Assembly: GCA_031266295.1 (NCBI GenBank)
Contig: JAISBH010000245.1
Location: 1-33,842, forward strand
DNA: 33,842 bases
Origin: Oscillospiraceae bacterium
GTDB lineage: Bacteria > Bacillota > Clostridia > Christensenellales > Aristaeellaceae
Direction: 5' to 3'
In this document: piece after piece, positions 18,009 to 26,903 of the stretch
Layout: the number at the start of each line of letters is the position of its first letter
Numbering within the stretch: position 1 is the stretch's first letter
Position numbers and translations under genes: made by a program
The notes under the pieces: generated by a model
The model's database searches: none
What the model was told of the DNA's origin: nothing
What the model saw: only the letters and a program-made list of their open reading frames with translations

Positions 18009-19490
18009 TTACTTCCTCAACCCAATCAAATTAAGATTAACTTGACTGAATCCTACGTTTCGCGAGCAATTAACGCGAATCGCGCCGCCGACGAACGTCA
18101 CGCGGATATCGTCGATGAACGGCGTGGTAGTATAGACGACGCGAATGTGCCATGTACCATCCTCGATAGCGCACACGGCTGACAGCGGATACGGCGTGAC
18201 GCCGCTGTTGAGCGATGATGGTGCAGCGGCGCAGCCTTCACGGTTGTAGTCTGTTTCTATCCATCGGCGGGTTCTTGCGCGTATAACAGTGCTGGCGTGC
18301 TCATATTGGAGCGTAAACGCATCAACCGCGTCATTACAACCCAGCGACACAACCACGCTCTTAATACCCAGTACGTTGTCGGCAAAAATGTAGGTGGCGA
18401 TTCCCTCCGGCGCGTCTGGCAGCGACGCCGCGCGAGGCGGATACTCCTCGTCGATTGAGTCTCTATCGGCGGTCAAGGCGATCGATTCGACTGAAAGTGA
18501 ACCTAACCTGGCGTCTAGCTCGGCTTGGGCGGCTGCATCCTCGGGTATCGGGTGATCGTGAAGCCCAGGCACAAGTTCGTCGAAGAACAGATCCATCTCC
18601 TCTTGCATGTCGCCAAGCCCAGCGTTCACTGCAAGTATCATGTCATGCTTGGGCAAAACGACGCATAACTGACCGAACGCGCCGTCGCCTCGGAACGCGT
18701 CCTCGCGCGCGCAGCGCCAGAACTGGTATCCATACCCGGCGCACCAATCCGGTGTAGAGTCGGGCTGGCGGATGTGGAATGACGTAGCGTCGTCAATCCA
18801 CTCTGAGTTCAGTAGCTGTTTGCCATCCCATTGACCGCGCTGCAGCAAGAATTGGCCGAACTTCGCAATGTCGCCCGTGCGCAGACTCAACCCATATCCT
18901 CCTGCACAGATATCCCCCGGCAAGCGTTCCCAACAATAACCCTCAATGCCTAGCGGGGCGAATAGGCGCGGGTTCAGGTATTCGTCCAGATGCATGCTCG
19001 TGACTTTCTCGATGATCGCGCCCGCCATGCAGCTGCCCGCCGTGTTATATAGGAAGCGGCTGCCCGGTTCCAGCGGCACATACGATGTAAGGAACGTGCG
19101 GATGAAATCCTCGTCGATCGGCGGTTCGGTCATATGTCCGGTGCACATGCCCAGCAAGTGACGCACCTTCATAGCCAGCATGTTCGCGCAGGGTGGGGAA
19201 GGCAGCTTTTCGGGAAAAAACGAAACGACGGGCGCGTCCAGTGAAAGCAATCCCTCCTGTATGGCAAACCCGGCGGCGGTTGACATGAAACTCTTCGTCA
19301 GCGAGAAGAGCATGTGTCGCAGGTCTTCACGGTACGGCTTGTACCAACCTTTGCTGATCACGTGTCCGTGCCGAACCAGCACTATCCCATTCAGGTTGAT
19401 ATGTTTTTCGGCGGCGGCGTCCAACAGGCGCAGTATCGCCTTGGGGTCGACTCCCATCTGGCTGGGGGAAGCGGCGGGCAGTTGTGTCAT
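18009..19490 (-). CDS. Serine hydrolase, class C beta-lactamase/penicillin-binding-like family
   Basis: SLTKSF (SxxK) motif; NGIVLVRHGHVISKGWYKPYREDLRHMLFSLTKSFMSTAAGFAIQEG; YNTAGS. Start placed at ATG 19490. Confidence 0.88.
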   Translation of the reverse strand: MTQLPAASPSQMGVDPKAILRLLDAAAEKHINLNGIVLVRHGHVISKGWYKPYREDLRHMLFSLTKSFMSTAAGFAIQEGLLSLDAPVVSFFPEKLPSPPCANMLAMKVRHLLGMCTGHMTEPPIDEDFIRTFLTSYVPLEPGSRFLYNTAGSCMAGAIIEKVTSMHLDEYLNPRLFAPLGIEGYCWERLPGDICAGGYGLSLRTGDIAKFGQFLLQRGQWDGKQLLNSEWIDDATSFHIRQPDSTPDWCAGYGYQFWRCAREDAFRGDGAFGQLCVVLPKHDMILAVNAGLGDMQEEMDLFFDELVPGLHDHPIPEDAAAQAELDARLGSLSVESIALTADRDSIDEEYPPRAASLPDAPEGIATYIFADNVLGIKSVVVSLGCNDAVDAFTLQYEHASTVIRARTRRWIETDYNREGCAAAPSSLNSGVTPYPLSAVCAIEDGTWHIRVVYTTTPFIDDIRVTFVGGAIRVNCSRNVGFSQVNLNLIGLRK

Positions 19491-19706
19491 ACGACGCACT
19501 CCAATCGCAGTTTCTGCAGGTCATTTCACTATCTCTATTATGTTTCAGGATAATCCTCGTGTCAATATCACGCCGCAAATACCATACCGTAAATATTGCT
19601 AGTCAGAGAACGGAAAACATATTGTGCCTTCATACTGTATATGCTATACTTGCTAAGAATACTGGATGTAATATATCGCAAGCGGTATATGGGGGGAGGC
19701 TCGGGT

Positions 19707-20684
19707 ATGACTGGAGTGAGTACAGGGACTGTACGTCCACTTGCGAAGCGGCTTGGTTCGGCAAAGACGAAGAAGCTGATCGCGCTGACGAGCATGGCTC
19801 TGCCTGGCGCGGTGTGGCTGCTGCTGTTGCGGTATCTGCCCATGTTCGGTATAGTCATAGCGTTCAAGGAATACAGGATATATACGAAGGCCAACACGCT
19901 GCTGAACAACATAATTCACAGCAAGTGGGTGGGGCTGAAGAATTTCTCGTTCCTGTTCACAACGACCGACTCGCTTCGGATGATACGCAACACGGTCTGC
20001 TACAACCTCGTCTGGATATTCCTGGGAATGGTCGTCGCGGTGACGTTCGCCGTGCTGCTCTCGCAGCTGCCGCGCCAGAGGATAGCCAAGGGATATCAAA
20101 CGGCGATGTTCTTTCCGTACTTCCTCAGCTGGGTGGTTGTAAGCTATTTCGTGTTCGCATTCATCAGTCCGGACAAGGGATTGATAACGGCTGGTCAGCG
20201 CGCCGCAGGCGTTGTGATGCCCACCAACTGGTATACCGTGCCGGGGTATTGGCCAGGGCTGCTCACCGTCGCAAATCTGTGGAAGAACGCCGGCTATTCC
20301 AGTATACTGTATCTGGCGACGATTACGGGTATCGATGCGTCGCTGTACGAAGCCGCGCGGATTGATGGCGCAACCCGACCGCAGCAGGTGCGATATATCA
20401 CACTGCCACAGCTGCGATCGATGATACTGATACTGCTGGTGATGAACCTGGGTCGAGTGTTCAACTCGGATTTCGGCCTGTTCTACAACGTACCGATGAA
20501 CAGCGGGCCGCTGTTCCCCGTCACGCAGGTTATTGATACGTACGTATATCGCACATACATCACAACCGGCAACATTGGTATGTCGTCGGCAGCCGGATTG
20601 TTCCAGCAAGCGGTAGGCTTCGTGTTTATGATGACGATGAACATGGTGGCCAAACGGATAGATCCCAACGGCGGGTTGTTCTGA
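19707..20684 (+). CDS. Sugar ABC transporter permease (LplB/YteP-like)
   Basis: ALPGAVWLLLLRYLPMFGIVIAFKEYRIY...WVGLKNF; EAA-like IDASLYEAARIDGATRPQQVRYITLPQL. GGGGGGAGG upstream of ATG 19707. Confidence 0.9.
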   Translation: MTGVSTGTVRPLAKRLGSAKTKKLIALTSMALPGAVWLLLLRYLPMFGIVIAFKEYRIYTKANTLLNNIIHSKWVGLKNFSFLFTTTDSLRMIRNTVCYNLVWIFLGMVVAVTFAVLLSQLPRQRIAKGYQTAMFFPYFLSWVVVSYFVFAFISPDKGLITAGQRAAGVVMPTNWYTVPGYWPGLLTVANLWKNAGYSSILYLATITGIDASLYEAARIDGATRPQQVRYITLPQLRSMILILLVMNLGRVFNSDFGLFYNVPMNSGPLFPVTQVIDTYVYRTYITTGNIGMSSAAGLFQQAVGFVFMMTMNMVAKRIDPNGGLF

Positions 20685-20708
20685 TAATTAGAGCGGGGAG
20701 GGATTGAG

Positions 20709-21635
20709 ATGAACGCTGCGCAGGCCGCGCGTAAACCGATGAAACTGGATCGGATAGGGGTCGGCTGGGAAGCGATACTGCACACCATATTAGGCGGATT
20801 CTCGCTAGCGTGCGTGGTTCCGTTCATATTCGTGATAATTATATCCTTCTCGGCCGAGAGTTCGCTAAAGACGATCGGGTTCTCATTCTGGCCCAATCAG
20901 TTTTCAGCGGAGGCGTATCAGTATGTGTTCCGATGGGGCGACCAACTGTGGCGGTCGTATTTCAACAGCTTTTTTGTGACAATAGCGGGCACGTCGATCT
21001 CGCTGGTCATAACTTTGCTGTACTCATACGCGCTGTATCGCAAGGATTTTAAGTTCCGCACATTCTTCTCGTTCCTCAGTTTCATCACGATGATATTCGG
21101 CGGCGGGCTGGTGCCGACCGTCATGGTGTGCAAACAGCTGCTCGGGTTGAATGACAACTACTGGGCGCTGATTGTCCCCGCCCTGGTAAGTCCGTTCATG
21201 TTCATAGTGATGCGCACGTTCTTCGCCTCGACGATCCCGGACGCATTGATCGAATCCGCGTCCATCGACGGCAGCGGGGAGTACCGCACGCTGGCGCAGA
21301 TCGTCCTGCCTATCTCCACGCCGGGGATCGCGACGGTCGCGCTGCTTACCGCGCTCAGCTATTGGAACGAATGGTTCCTCGCGCTGCTGTACATCAAGAG
21401 CGCGCAGTACATACCGCTGCAATATCTGCTGATGCGTATGCAGAATCAGATAGACTTTCTGGCGAGAAACAGCGCGATGATCGGCATTGAGGCCGCAAAT
21501 ATCGCCGCGCAGTTGCCTCGCGAGAACCTGCGCATGGCACTGGTGGTGTTCATCGTGCTGCCTATCGCGTGCGCGTATCCGTTCTTCCAGCGGTATATCG
21601 TCGCGGGACTGACAATCGGTTCGGTCAAGGGATAG
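20709..21635 (+). CDS. Carbohydrate ABC transporter permease (YtcP/LplC-like)
   Basis: IPDALIESASIDGSGEYRTLAQIVLPISTPGIATVALLTALSYWNEWF; C-term GLTIGSVKG. Confidence 0.9.
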   Translation: MNAAQAARKPMKLDRIGVGWEAILHTILGGFSLACVVPFIFVIIISFSAESSLKTIGFSFWPNQFSAEAYQYVFRWGDQLWRSYFNSFFVTIAGTSISLVITLLYSYALYRKDFKFRTFFSFLSFITMIFGGGLVPTVMVCKQLLGLNDNYWALIVPALVSPFMFIVMRTFFASTIPDALIESASIDGSGEYRTLAQIVLPISTPGIATVALLTALSYWNEWFLALLYIKSAQYIPLQYLLMRMQNQIDFLARNSAMIGIEAANIAAQLPRENLRMALVVFIVLPIACAYPFFQRYIVAGLTIGSVKG

Positions 21636-21720
21636 AGGCAATGAATAAAAGGTGATACGGCGGAGTGATCCGTCTTAGTTCACAAATACGAAAAGACAAA
21701 ATGAAGGAGGACCATTGTCT

Positions 21721-23217
21721 ATGAAACGCGGACTGGCTATCACCCTGGCGCTGGCGATGCTGGCTGTATTGTTCGTCGGCATTCCCGCAGCTGGCGCAAG
21801 CGAACCCACCGTAAAACTCAAGTGGATGCTGCACGGCAGCAATGTTATCGATGACAAACCCATTCTGGAGGCTGTCAACGCGTACCTGAAGGACAAGATC
21901 AACGCCGAGCTGCAGGTCATCTGGGGCACATGGGGCGATTTCGACACCAATGTCGTCACGTCCATCAACAGCGGCGACGATATCGACATCTATTTCACCT
22001 GTTCATGGTCGGCAAACGAGTACAGCCGTTACGCAAAGCAGGGCGCGTATGTGCGCCTGGACGATCCAGATAACAACCTGCTGGAGCAGTACGCGCCTGA
22101 TCTTTTCACAAAGCTGCCAAAGGTGCTGGCTGACGCAGCCGTAGTAGAAGGCGCGGACGGCGTGGGCGTCTACGGCATCCCGGGATACAAGGAAGTCGCA
22201 CAGCAGTATACATGGGACATCAACACCCCGCTGCTGGAGGAACTGGGCTACACTGTAGATGATGTAGGCGATTTCTACGAACTTGGCCCGCTGCTGCAGA
22301 AGGCTAAGGAAGCAAAAGGGCCGGACTTCTACCCGTTGAACCTGGAAGTGGGCGTGATCATCCGCATAGCGATGAACACGACATTCCCGGCCAGCGATTC
22401 GCTCATCTCATTCCCGTTCAATCCCGAGCATCCCGCACAGTCCGGCACCGAGGTATACGACACGTTTGAGATGCCGGAATTCGCGAAGTACTGCGCGAAG
22501 ATTCGTGAATACTTCCTGGCCGGTTACATCAATCCCGTTCACGCAACGGCCGAGGCCAGCAGCGCCGCGCGAACGGACGCTCAGATGACGGGCAATTACC
22601 TGATTGGCACGCAGGTCTATTCACCGGGTTATGACACCCAGGCGAGCCTTGAGCGCAAGTTCCCCGTGACATTCAAGCCGACCCATAAGTCGCTGATCGA
22701 CACGGTTTCAGCGCGCGGCGCCATGATGGCGATATCAACCGCCTCTAAGAATCCCGCCAAGGCGCTGGAATTTCTGGCGCTGCTGAACACCGACCCGACG
22801 CTGTTCACGATGGTTGCGTACGGCGTGGAAGGCATCCATTACAACCTGACCGACGAAGGCTTGATTGAGTTCACGGATAAGCACAACGATTACCTGCCGT
22901 GGCGCAACGGCCTGGGCAACATCACCCAACTGCCACTTACCGTGCAGGATGATCCGCTGATCTGGGAGAAGTTTGCCGAGTTCAACGACGGCGAAGGTCT
23001 GCCGATCCTCGGCTTCACGCTAAATCAGGAACCTATCCAGAACGAACTGGCCGCGCTGGCCAATGTACGCGCCGAGTATATGGATCAGCTGGGTTCGGGC
23101 GTGGTTGATCCGGACGTCGTGCTGCCGGAAGCGATAGCGAAATTGAAGGCAAATGGCATTGACAAGGTGATTGAAGAAGTCAACAGTCAGATTAAGGCGT
23201 TCATCGAGTCCAAGTAA
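21721..23217 (+). CDS. Extracellular solute-binding protein of a CUT1/Lpl-type ABC transporter
   Basis: Signal peptide MKRGLAITLALAMLAVLFVGIPAAGASEPTVKLKWM; AAGGAGGA RBS; follows two permeases. Confidence 0.9.
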   Translation: MKRGLAITLALAMLAVLFVGIPAAGASEPTVKLKWMLHGSNVIDDKPILEAVNAYLKDKINAELQVIWGTWGDFDTNVVTSINSGDDIDIYFTCSWSANEYSRYAKQGAYVRLDDPDNNLLEQYAPDLFTKLPKVLADAAVVEGADGVGVYGIPGYKEVAQQYTWDINTPLLEELGYTVDDVGDFYELGPLLQKAKEAKGPDFYPLNLEVGVIIRIAMNTTFPASDSLISFPFNPEHPAQSGTEVYDTFEMPEFAKYCAKIREYFLAGYINPVHATAEASSAARTDAQMTGNYLIGTQVYSPGYDTQASLERKFPVTFKPTHKSLIDTVSARGAMMAISTASKNPAKALEFLALLNTDPTLFTMVAYGVEGIHYNLTDEGLIEFTDKHNDYLPWRNGLGNITQLPLTVQDDPLIWEKFAEFNDGEGLPILGFTLNQEPIQNELAALANVRAEYMDQLGSGVVDPDVVLPEAIAKLKANGIDKVIEEVNSQIKAFIESK

Positions 23218-23236
23218 GGCTTCGGCTATGCGGCGT

Positions 23237-23262
23237 GCCTCCCTGGCTTCGGCTGGGGAGGC
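23237..23262. terminator. Terminator-like hairpin between convergent SBP and ASKHA genes
   Basis: GCCTCCCTGGC-TTCG-GCTGGGGAGGC, 11-bp stem (two G-T pairs) with UUCG loop, followed on + strand by GTTTCTCTT. Confidence 0.75.
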
Positions 23263-23293
23263 GTTTCTCTTATGGGCGACGAGGAGGCTCACC

Positions 23294-24826
23294 TTACTCG
23301 CCGAACACCATGCCCTCAACATATTCATCCATAAACATCGGGTTTGAGGACAGTTCGATCAGCCTTACCGCGCAGTCGATATGCTCGCTCTGCACCCGTA
23401 TATCGTCATTGAGCAGTACCATCACCGCGCCCATGCCAGCACCGTTCCCTATCGCGCGCGCCTTCGCCGCGAATCCTTTGGGCAGCAATCCTATCCGCTC
23501 CGCCGAATCCGCGCGTATCTTGCTGCCGAACCCACCCGCCACCACCAGCGTATCCACATCGCCGACCGTCAGCCCAGTCTCGCCGAGCAGCGTCAGCATA
23601 CCCGCGCGGATGGCGGCCTTGGCCAATTGCAGCGCGCGCACATCCTTTTGAGTAACGGTCACATCCGTGCCGGGAAATGTGAAATCGCCGCCGTCAAGAT
23701 AACCGGATTCATCCAAGATTCCGGCGTCCAGCAGCGCGGCAGCCGCGTCTACCAGCCCCGTGCCGCACACGCCGCGCGCGGGAGCGCCACCGATCGTAGA
23801 GAACCGGAACGCTCCGTCGATCCAGTCCACACGATCTATTGCTCCTGGTTCGGCTAACATCCCGCACGATATGCCAGCGCCCTCGAACGCGGGGCCGGCC
23901 GCCGTCGCGCAGCAGGTCAATACGCCGTTTGCCGCAAGCGCAATCTCACCGTTCGTGCCGATGTCCACCATCAACAGCGGCGCGCCGCCGTGAACGCGCC
24001 CGTTGACGAACAAACCGCCTGCCAACATGGCCGTCGTGATGTCCGCGCCGACATACGCCCCGACGCAGCGCGGCAGGTATACCTCTACCGTATCAGGTAA
24101 GCGCAGCGAGTCCGGCCGACGGAACTCGCCGAACAAATGCTCCGCGACGAAGGGCATCGCGGACAATGGTTTCGTCGGCAGACCGCACAGCAGCGTCAGC
24201 ATGGCGGTGTTGCCCGTGAGCGCCAGCCGCCGCAGTTCGGCTGGATCGCGTTCGTTTGCGCGCAGCAGCGCAGCGATCAAGCCGCTTACGCAGCGGCCTA
24301 TGGATTCGGCCAGCGCGGCGGCGTGCCCATCCATTGAGGCTTGGACGCGCGATATAACGTCCGCGCCGTATGGCGCCTGCGGGTTCAGCGCAGACGACGC
24401 TGCCAAGCGTTCGCCGCTGACCATATCATACAGATACGCGGCGACCGTTGTTGTGCCGATATCCACAGCCACGCCTAGGCCGATTAAGCTGTTTGAGACG
24501 GTGAAGGCTGGGGTTACGCCTTCGATCTGGATAGGCACGAGTTGATCTGGCGAATTTTTCGCGAGTAGTGTGGCGTCGCCCAATACAGTCATGCGGCACG
24601 CGTAACGTATGCCGCTTCCCGGCTGAATGAGCTCCGATTCGACCGCGTCCGGCTCGGACAGCTTACCCGATATTGCCACGGTGCATTGATTGCAGCGCAT
24701 CATGCCTCCGCATGGCGCGTGCACTGGTGTGCCGCTGCCGCGCAGCAGATCGAGCAATCGTATCGGCGGAGTGAACATAATCGAACGGACGGCGGCGTTT
24801 CCTTCGCGGACGGTTAATGTTGACAT
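23294..24826 (-). CDS. 2Fe-2S / ASKHA domain protein (DUF4445; RACo/RamA-like corrinoid-activator family)
   Basis: N-terminal ferredoxin-like HAPCGGMMRCNQCTV...YACRM (C-x5-C-x2-C...C); ASKHA motifs VAVDIGTTTVAAYLYD, LTGNTAMLTLL, LMVDIGTNGEIAL, VVAGGFGSKI. Start placed at ATG 24826 with GGAGG upstream. Confidence 0.85.
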   Translation of the reverse strand: MSTLTVREGNAAVRSIMFTPPIRLLDLLRGSGTPVHAPCGGMMRCNQCTVAISGKLSEPDAVESELIQPGSGIRYACRMTVLGDATLLAKNSPDQLVPIQIEGVTPAFTVSNSLIGLGVAVDIGTTTVAAYLYDMVSGERLAASSALNPQAPYGADVISRVQASMDGHAAALAESIGRCVSGLIAALLRANERDPAELRRLALTGNTAMLTLLCGLPTKPLSAMPFVAEHLFGEFRRPDSLRLPDTVEVYLPRCVGAYVGADITTAMLAGGLFVNGRVHGGAPLLMVDIGTNGEIALAANGVLTCCATAAGPAFEGAGISCGMLAEPGAIDRVDWIDGAFRFSTIGGAPARGVCGTGLVDAAAALLDAGILDESGYLDGGDFTFPGTDVTVTQKDVRALQLAKAAIRAGMLTLLGETGLTVGDVDTLVVAGGFGSKIRADSAERIGLLPKGFAAKARAIGNGAGMGAVMVLLNDDIRVQSEHIDCAVRLIELSSNPMFMDEYVEGMVFGE

Positions 24827-24973
24827 ATACTGCCTCCATAATGTTTCCACTTGACATAGCGATGCGCGCGCCTCACAATGGATACAGCATACACTGCCCA
24901 ACGGCAGTATGGCAAGAGACTCGCCGTCTTTAAATAAAAGGATGGCGAGCAGTACCGCTTCGGAGGTGCAGCA

Positions 24974-25726
24974 ATGCGTATCGCGCTGATAGGCTGCCGC
25001 GTATTCTCGCGGGAACTCAACTACTACGCCTCGCAAAGTCCGCATACGGTCGAACTAACCTGGCTGCCCCAAGGGCTGCATTCATATCCCGACAGGCTGC
25101 GCCAGACGGTTCAAGACTCTATAAACGAGCTGGAACGGCAATATACCGAGAAGGAAGCACATTTCGAAGCTAACGTGATCGCGTTGGGGTATGGGCTGTG
25201 CTCGAATGGCGTGATCGGGTTGAAGGCGGGCAGATTGCCGTTGGTCGTGCCGCGCACGGACGACTGCATCGCTGTGTTCCTTGGTTCGCAGGAGCGTTAT
25301 CTGGATTTGTTTAACCAGATGCGCGGGTGTTACTGGCTAAACAACGGCTGGATTGAGTACGGCTGGCTGGAAGAAGGTCACATCCCGTCCAGCGATATGC
25401 TGCGGTTGCGTCGCGCCGAGTACGCCGAGAAGTACGGCGAGGACAACGCGGATTTCCTGATAGAGACTGAGTTGTCATGGATTAAGAACTACCACACGTG
25501 TACCTACATCGAGTCGACGGTGTACGACTGCCCAGCCTATCGCGAGACGGCGCAGCGCTTTGCCAGCGAGAACAGCTGGGAATGCCGGACGGTTTGCGGT
25601 GATCATCGGATGCTACGGATGCTCGCCGAGGGCGCGTGGAACAATGATGAGTTCCTGATCGTACCGCCGGGACATAAAATAGCGCCCGTGTATGACGGGC
25701 GCAAGATGATCGCGGTGGAAGGTTAA
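24974..25726 (+). CDS. DUF1638 domain-containing protein
   Basis: VIALGYGLCSNGVIGLKAGRLPLVVPRTDDCIAVFLGSQERYLDLF and GTYYL-equivalent GCYWLNNGWIEYG; GGAGG RBS. Confidence 0.82.
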   Translation: MRIALIGCRVFSRELNYYASQSPHTVELTWLPQGLHSYPDRLRQTVQDSINELERQYTEKEAHFEANVIALGYGLCSNGVIGLKAGRLPLVVPRTDDCIAVFLGSQERYLDLFNQMRGCYWLNNGWIEYGWLEEGHIPSSDMLRLRRAEYAEKYGEDNADFLIETELSWIKNYHTCTYIESTVYDCPAYRETAQRFASENSWECRTVCGDHRMLRMLAEGAWNNDEFLIVPPGHKIAPVYDGRKMIAVEG

Positions 25727-25736
25727 CCTTCGGTTC

Positions 25737-26507
25737 TCACAGGCTTGTCTTGCCTTGCAGGATATCCCTGGCGTGTAATTCGCCATGGGAATTTAGCCAA
25801 GCCGCCCAGTCGAAGTTCTCGAACAGTCGTTTCCCGTTCTTTTCTACATGGAATAGATTGAGGGCACTTTTCGATCTTGGACGCCTGAATCTGTCCAGAT
25901 TCACTGCGTCGGGATGATTTATATTCCTGTTTGTGAAGAATATCTTGGGATAAGGCAGACGCATGAACCGCTTGACCTGGCTGACATTGCAGCAGCCTTG
26001 CGTTGCTGACATCACTACATATAGTTCATCCGTATTGACGCGCGTTTTTCTGCGATTCCATTTTTCTCGGGCTTCGGCAAATGTTTTGTCATGACTAAAG
26101 TGTAGCGTTACCTTGTCTCCCAGCAAACCGAGCGGATAGCGGAAACCGGTTTTTTGACGCGGTTGTCTGCTGCTGCCTGAGACGTCTACGGGATCAAGCG
26201 TCAAATAATAAGGCAGATTTTCCAGAAACTCTAGATAGTCTTCGGCATACATAAATAGCGACTGAGTCGGTGAGCGATATTCTTGATCCCAAAGCAGATA
26301 GATAAACGCCGCAAGGCAGTTGTTCGAAAACAGTGAGAATGATCTGTTAGTTAAGCTCGCTTTTTTTGATTCCGAATATTGATTCCGTAATTGTTCTTCT
26401 GTCTGTATATCAGGATTGTGGATTCGGGTTTGATTGCGGGTTTGGGTTTGCCTATGGGTTTGATTACGGATTCGAACCCTATTAAGGATTCGAGTTTGAT
26501 CAGACAT
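25737..26507 (-). CDS. DUF1919-type (exopolysaccharide biosynthesis-associated) protein, paralogue 1, with Arg/Gln-rich repeat N-terminus
   Basis: NRSFSLFSNNCLAAFIYLLWDQEYRSPTQSLFMYAEDYLEFLENLPYYLTL...RYPLGLLGDKVTLHFSHDKTFAEAREKWNRRKTRVN...RFMRLPYPKIFF; similar throughout to 26904-27650. Confidence 0.8.
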   Translation of the reverse strand: MSDQTRILNRVRIRNQTHRQTQTRNQTRIHNPDIQTEEQLRNQYSESKKASLTNRSFSLFSNNCLAAFIYLLWDQEYRSPTQSLFMYAEDYLEFLENLPYYLTLDPVDVSGSSRQPRQKTGFRYPLGLLGDKVTLHFSHDKTFAEAREKWNRRKTRVNTDELYVVMSATQGCCNVSQVKRFMRLPYPKIFFTNRNINHPDAVNLDRFRRPRSKSALNLFHVEKNGKRLFENFDWAAWLNSHGELHARDILQGKTSL

Positions 26508-26745
26508 TGGATGTTTTACCTTGGATGGGTGTTTGGTTCCGATTGGGGATTCGGTTTCGATTTCGTATTTGGGCTTTAAGGCGGAGTTGGTCTTGACGAC
26601 GGACGCGGGCTTGATCGCGCAGTTGGGCTTGATAACGGAGCTTTTCTTGATGACGGATGCGGGCTTGATCGCGTAATTGGGCTAGATAATGGAGATGGTT
26701 TTGGTGATGGATTCGGGCTTGTTGGTGGATGGCCGCTTGAACGGA
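26421..26745. repeat. Degenerate 18-bp tandem repeat array
   Basis: Eleven contiguous 18-nt units at 26548-26745 (e.g. gacgcgggcttgatcgcg, cagttgggcttgataacg, gatgcgggcttgatcgcg, gattcgggcttgttggtg), plus further units at 26421, 26451, 26469 and 26487. Confidence 0.85.
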
Positions 26746-26760
26746 GCGATTCTTAATCAA
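26500..26760 (-). CDS. Hexapeptide-repeat ORF overlapping the start of DUF1919 paralogue 1; likely its ancestral N-terminal region, now in another frame
   Basis: TTG start at 26760 with AAGGGAGG 8 nt upstream; MIKNRSVQAAIHQQARIHHQNHLHYLAQLRDQARIRHQEKLRYQAQLRDQARVRRQDQLRLKAQIRNRNRIPNRNQTPIQGKTSNV; stop overlaps next start (ATGTCTGA). Confidence 0.55.
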   Translation of the reverse strand: MIKNRSVQAAIHQQARIHHQNHLHYLAQLRDQARIRHQEKLRYQAQLRDQARVRRQDQLRLKAQIRNRNRIPNRNQTPIQGKTSNV

Positions 26761-26852
26761 GTTGGTTACCTCCCTTTTCCTATGTATTATATGCATACAG
26801 CGTTGTCTTTGATACAAACTATGACGGAAATATGTCCGGCTTTGAGCCAAAT

Positions 26853-26885
26853 AATCCCCGCCACTGAACGTGGGCGGCGGGGATT
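26853..26885 (-). terminator. Hairpin downstream of DUF1919 paralogue 2, terminator-like
   Basis: AATCCCCGCC / GGCGGGGATT, 10-bp perfect stem; only a weak T-tract follows on the minus strand. Confidence 0.55.
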
Positions 26886-26903
26886 CGTGTTCACTCGAAC
26901 AGA

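Noticed and set aside
19653-20609. 318-aa minus ORF and the 293-aa plus-strand alternative frame (19484-20365) over the permease
   Set aside because: The permease frame has strong family motifs and RBS; the other frames are R/H/Q-rich shadow ORFs.
26391-26579. 62-aa plus-strand ORF rich in G/F/L/I through the repeat array
   Set aside because: Mirror translation of the 18-bp array; the minus strand has RBS and a domain-containing ORF.
26421-26745. Possible CRISPR array
   Set aside because: 18-nt units are contiguous, degenerate and coding, with no unique spacers of constant length.
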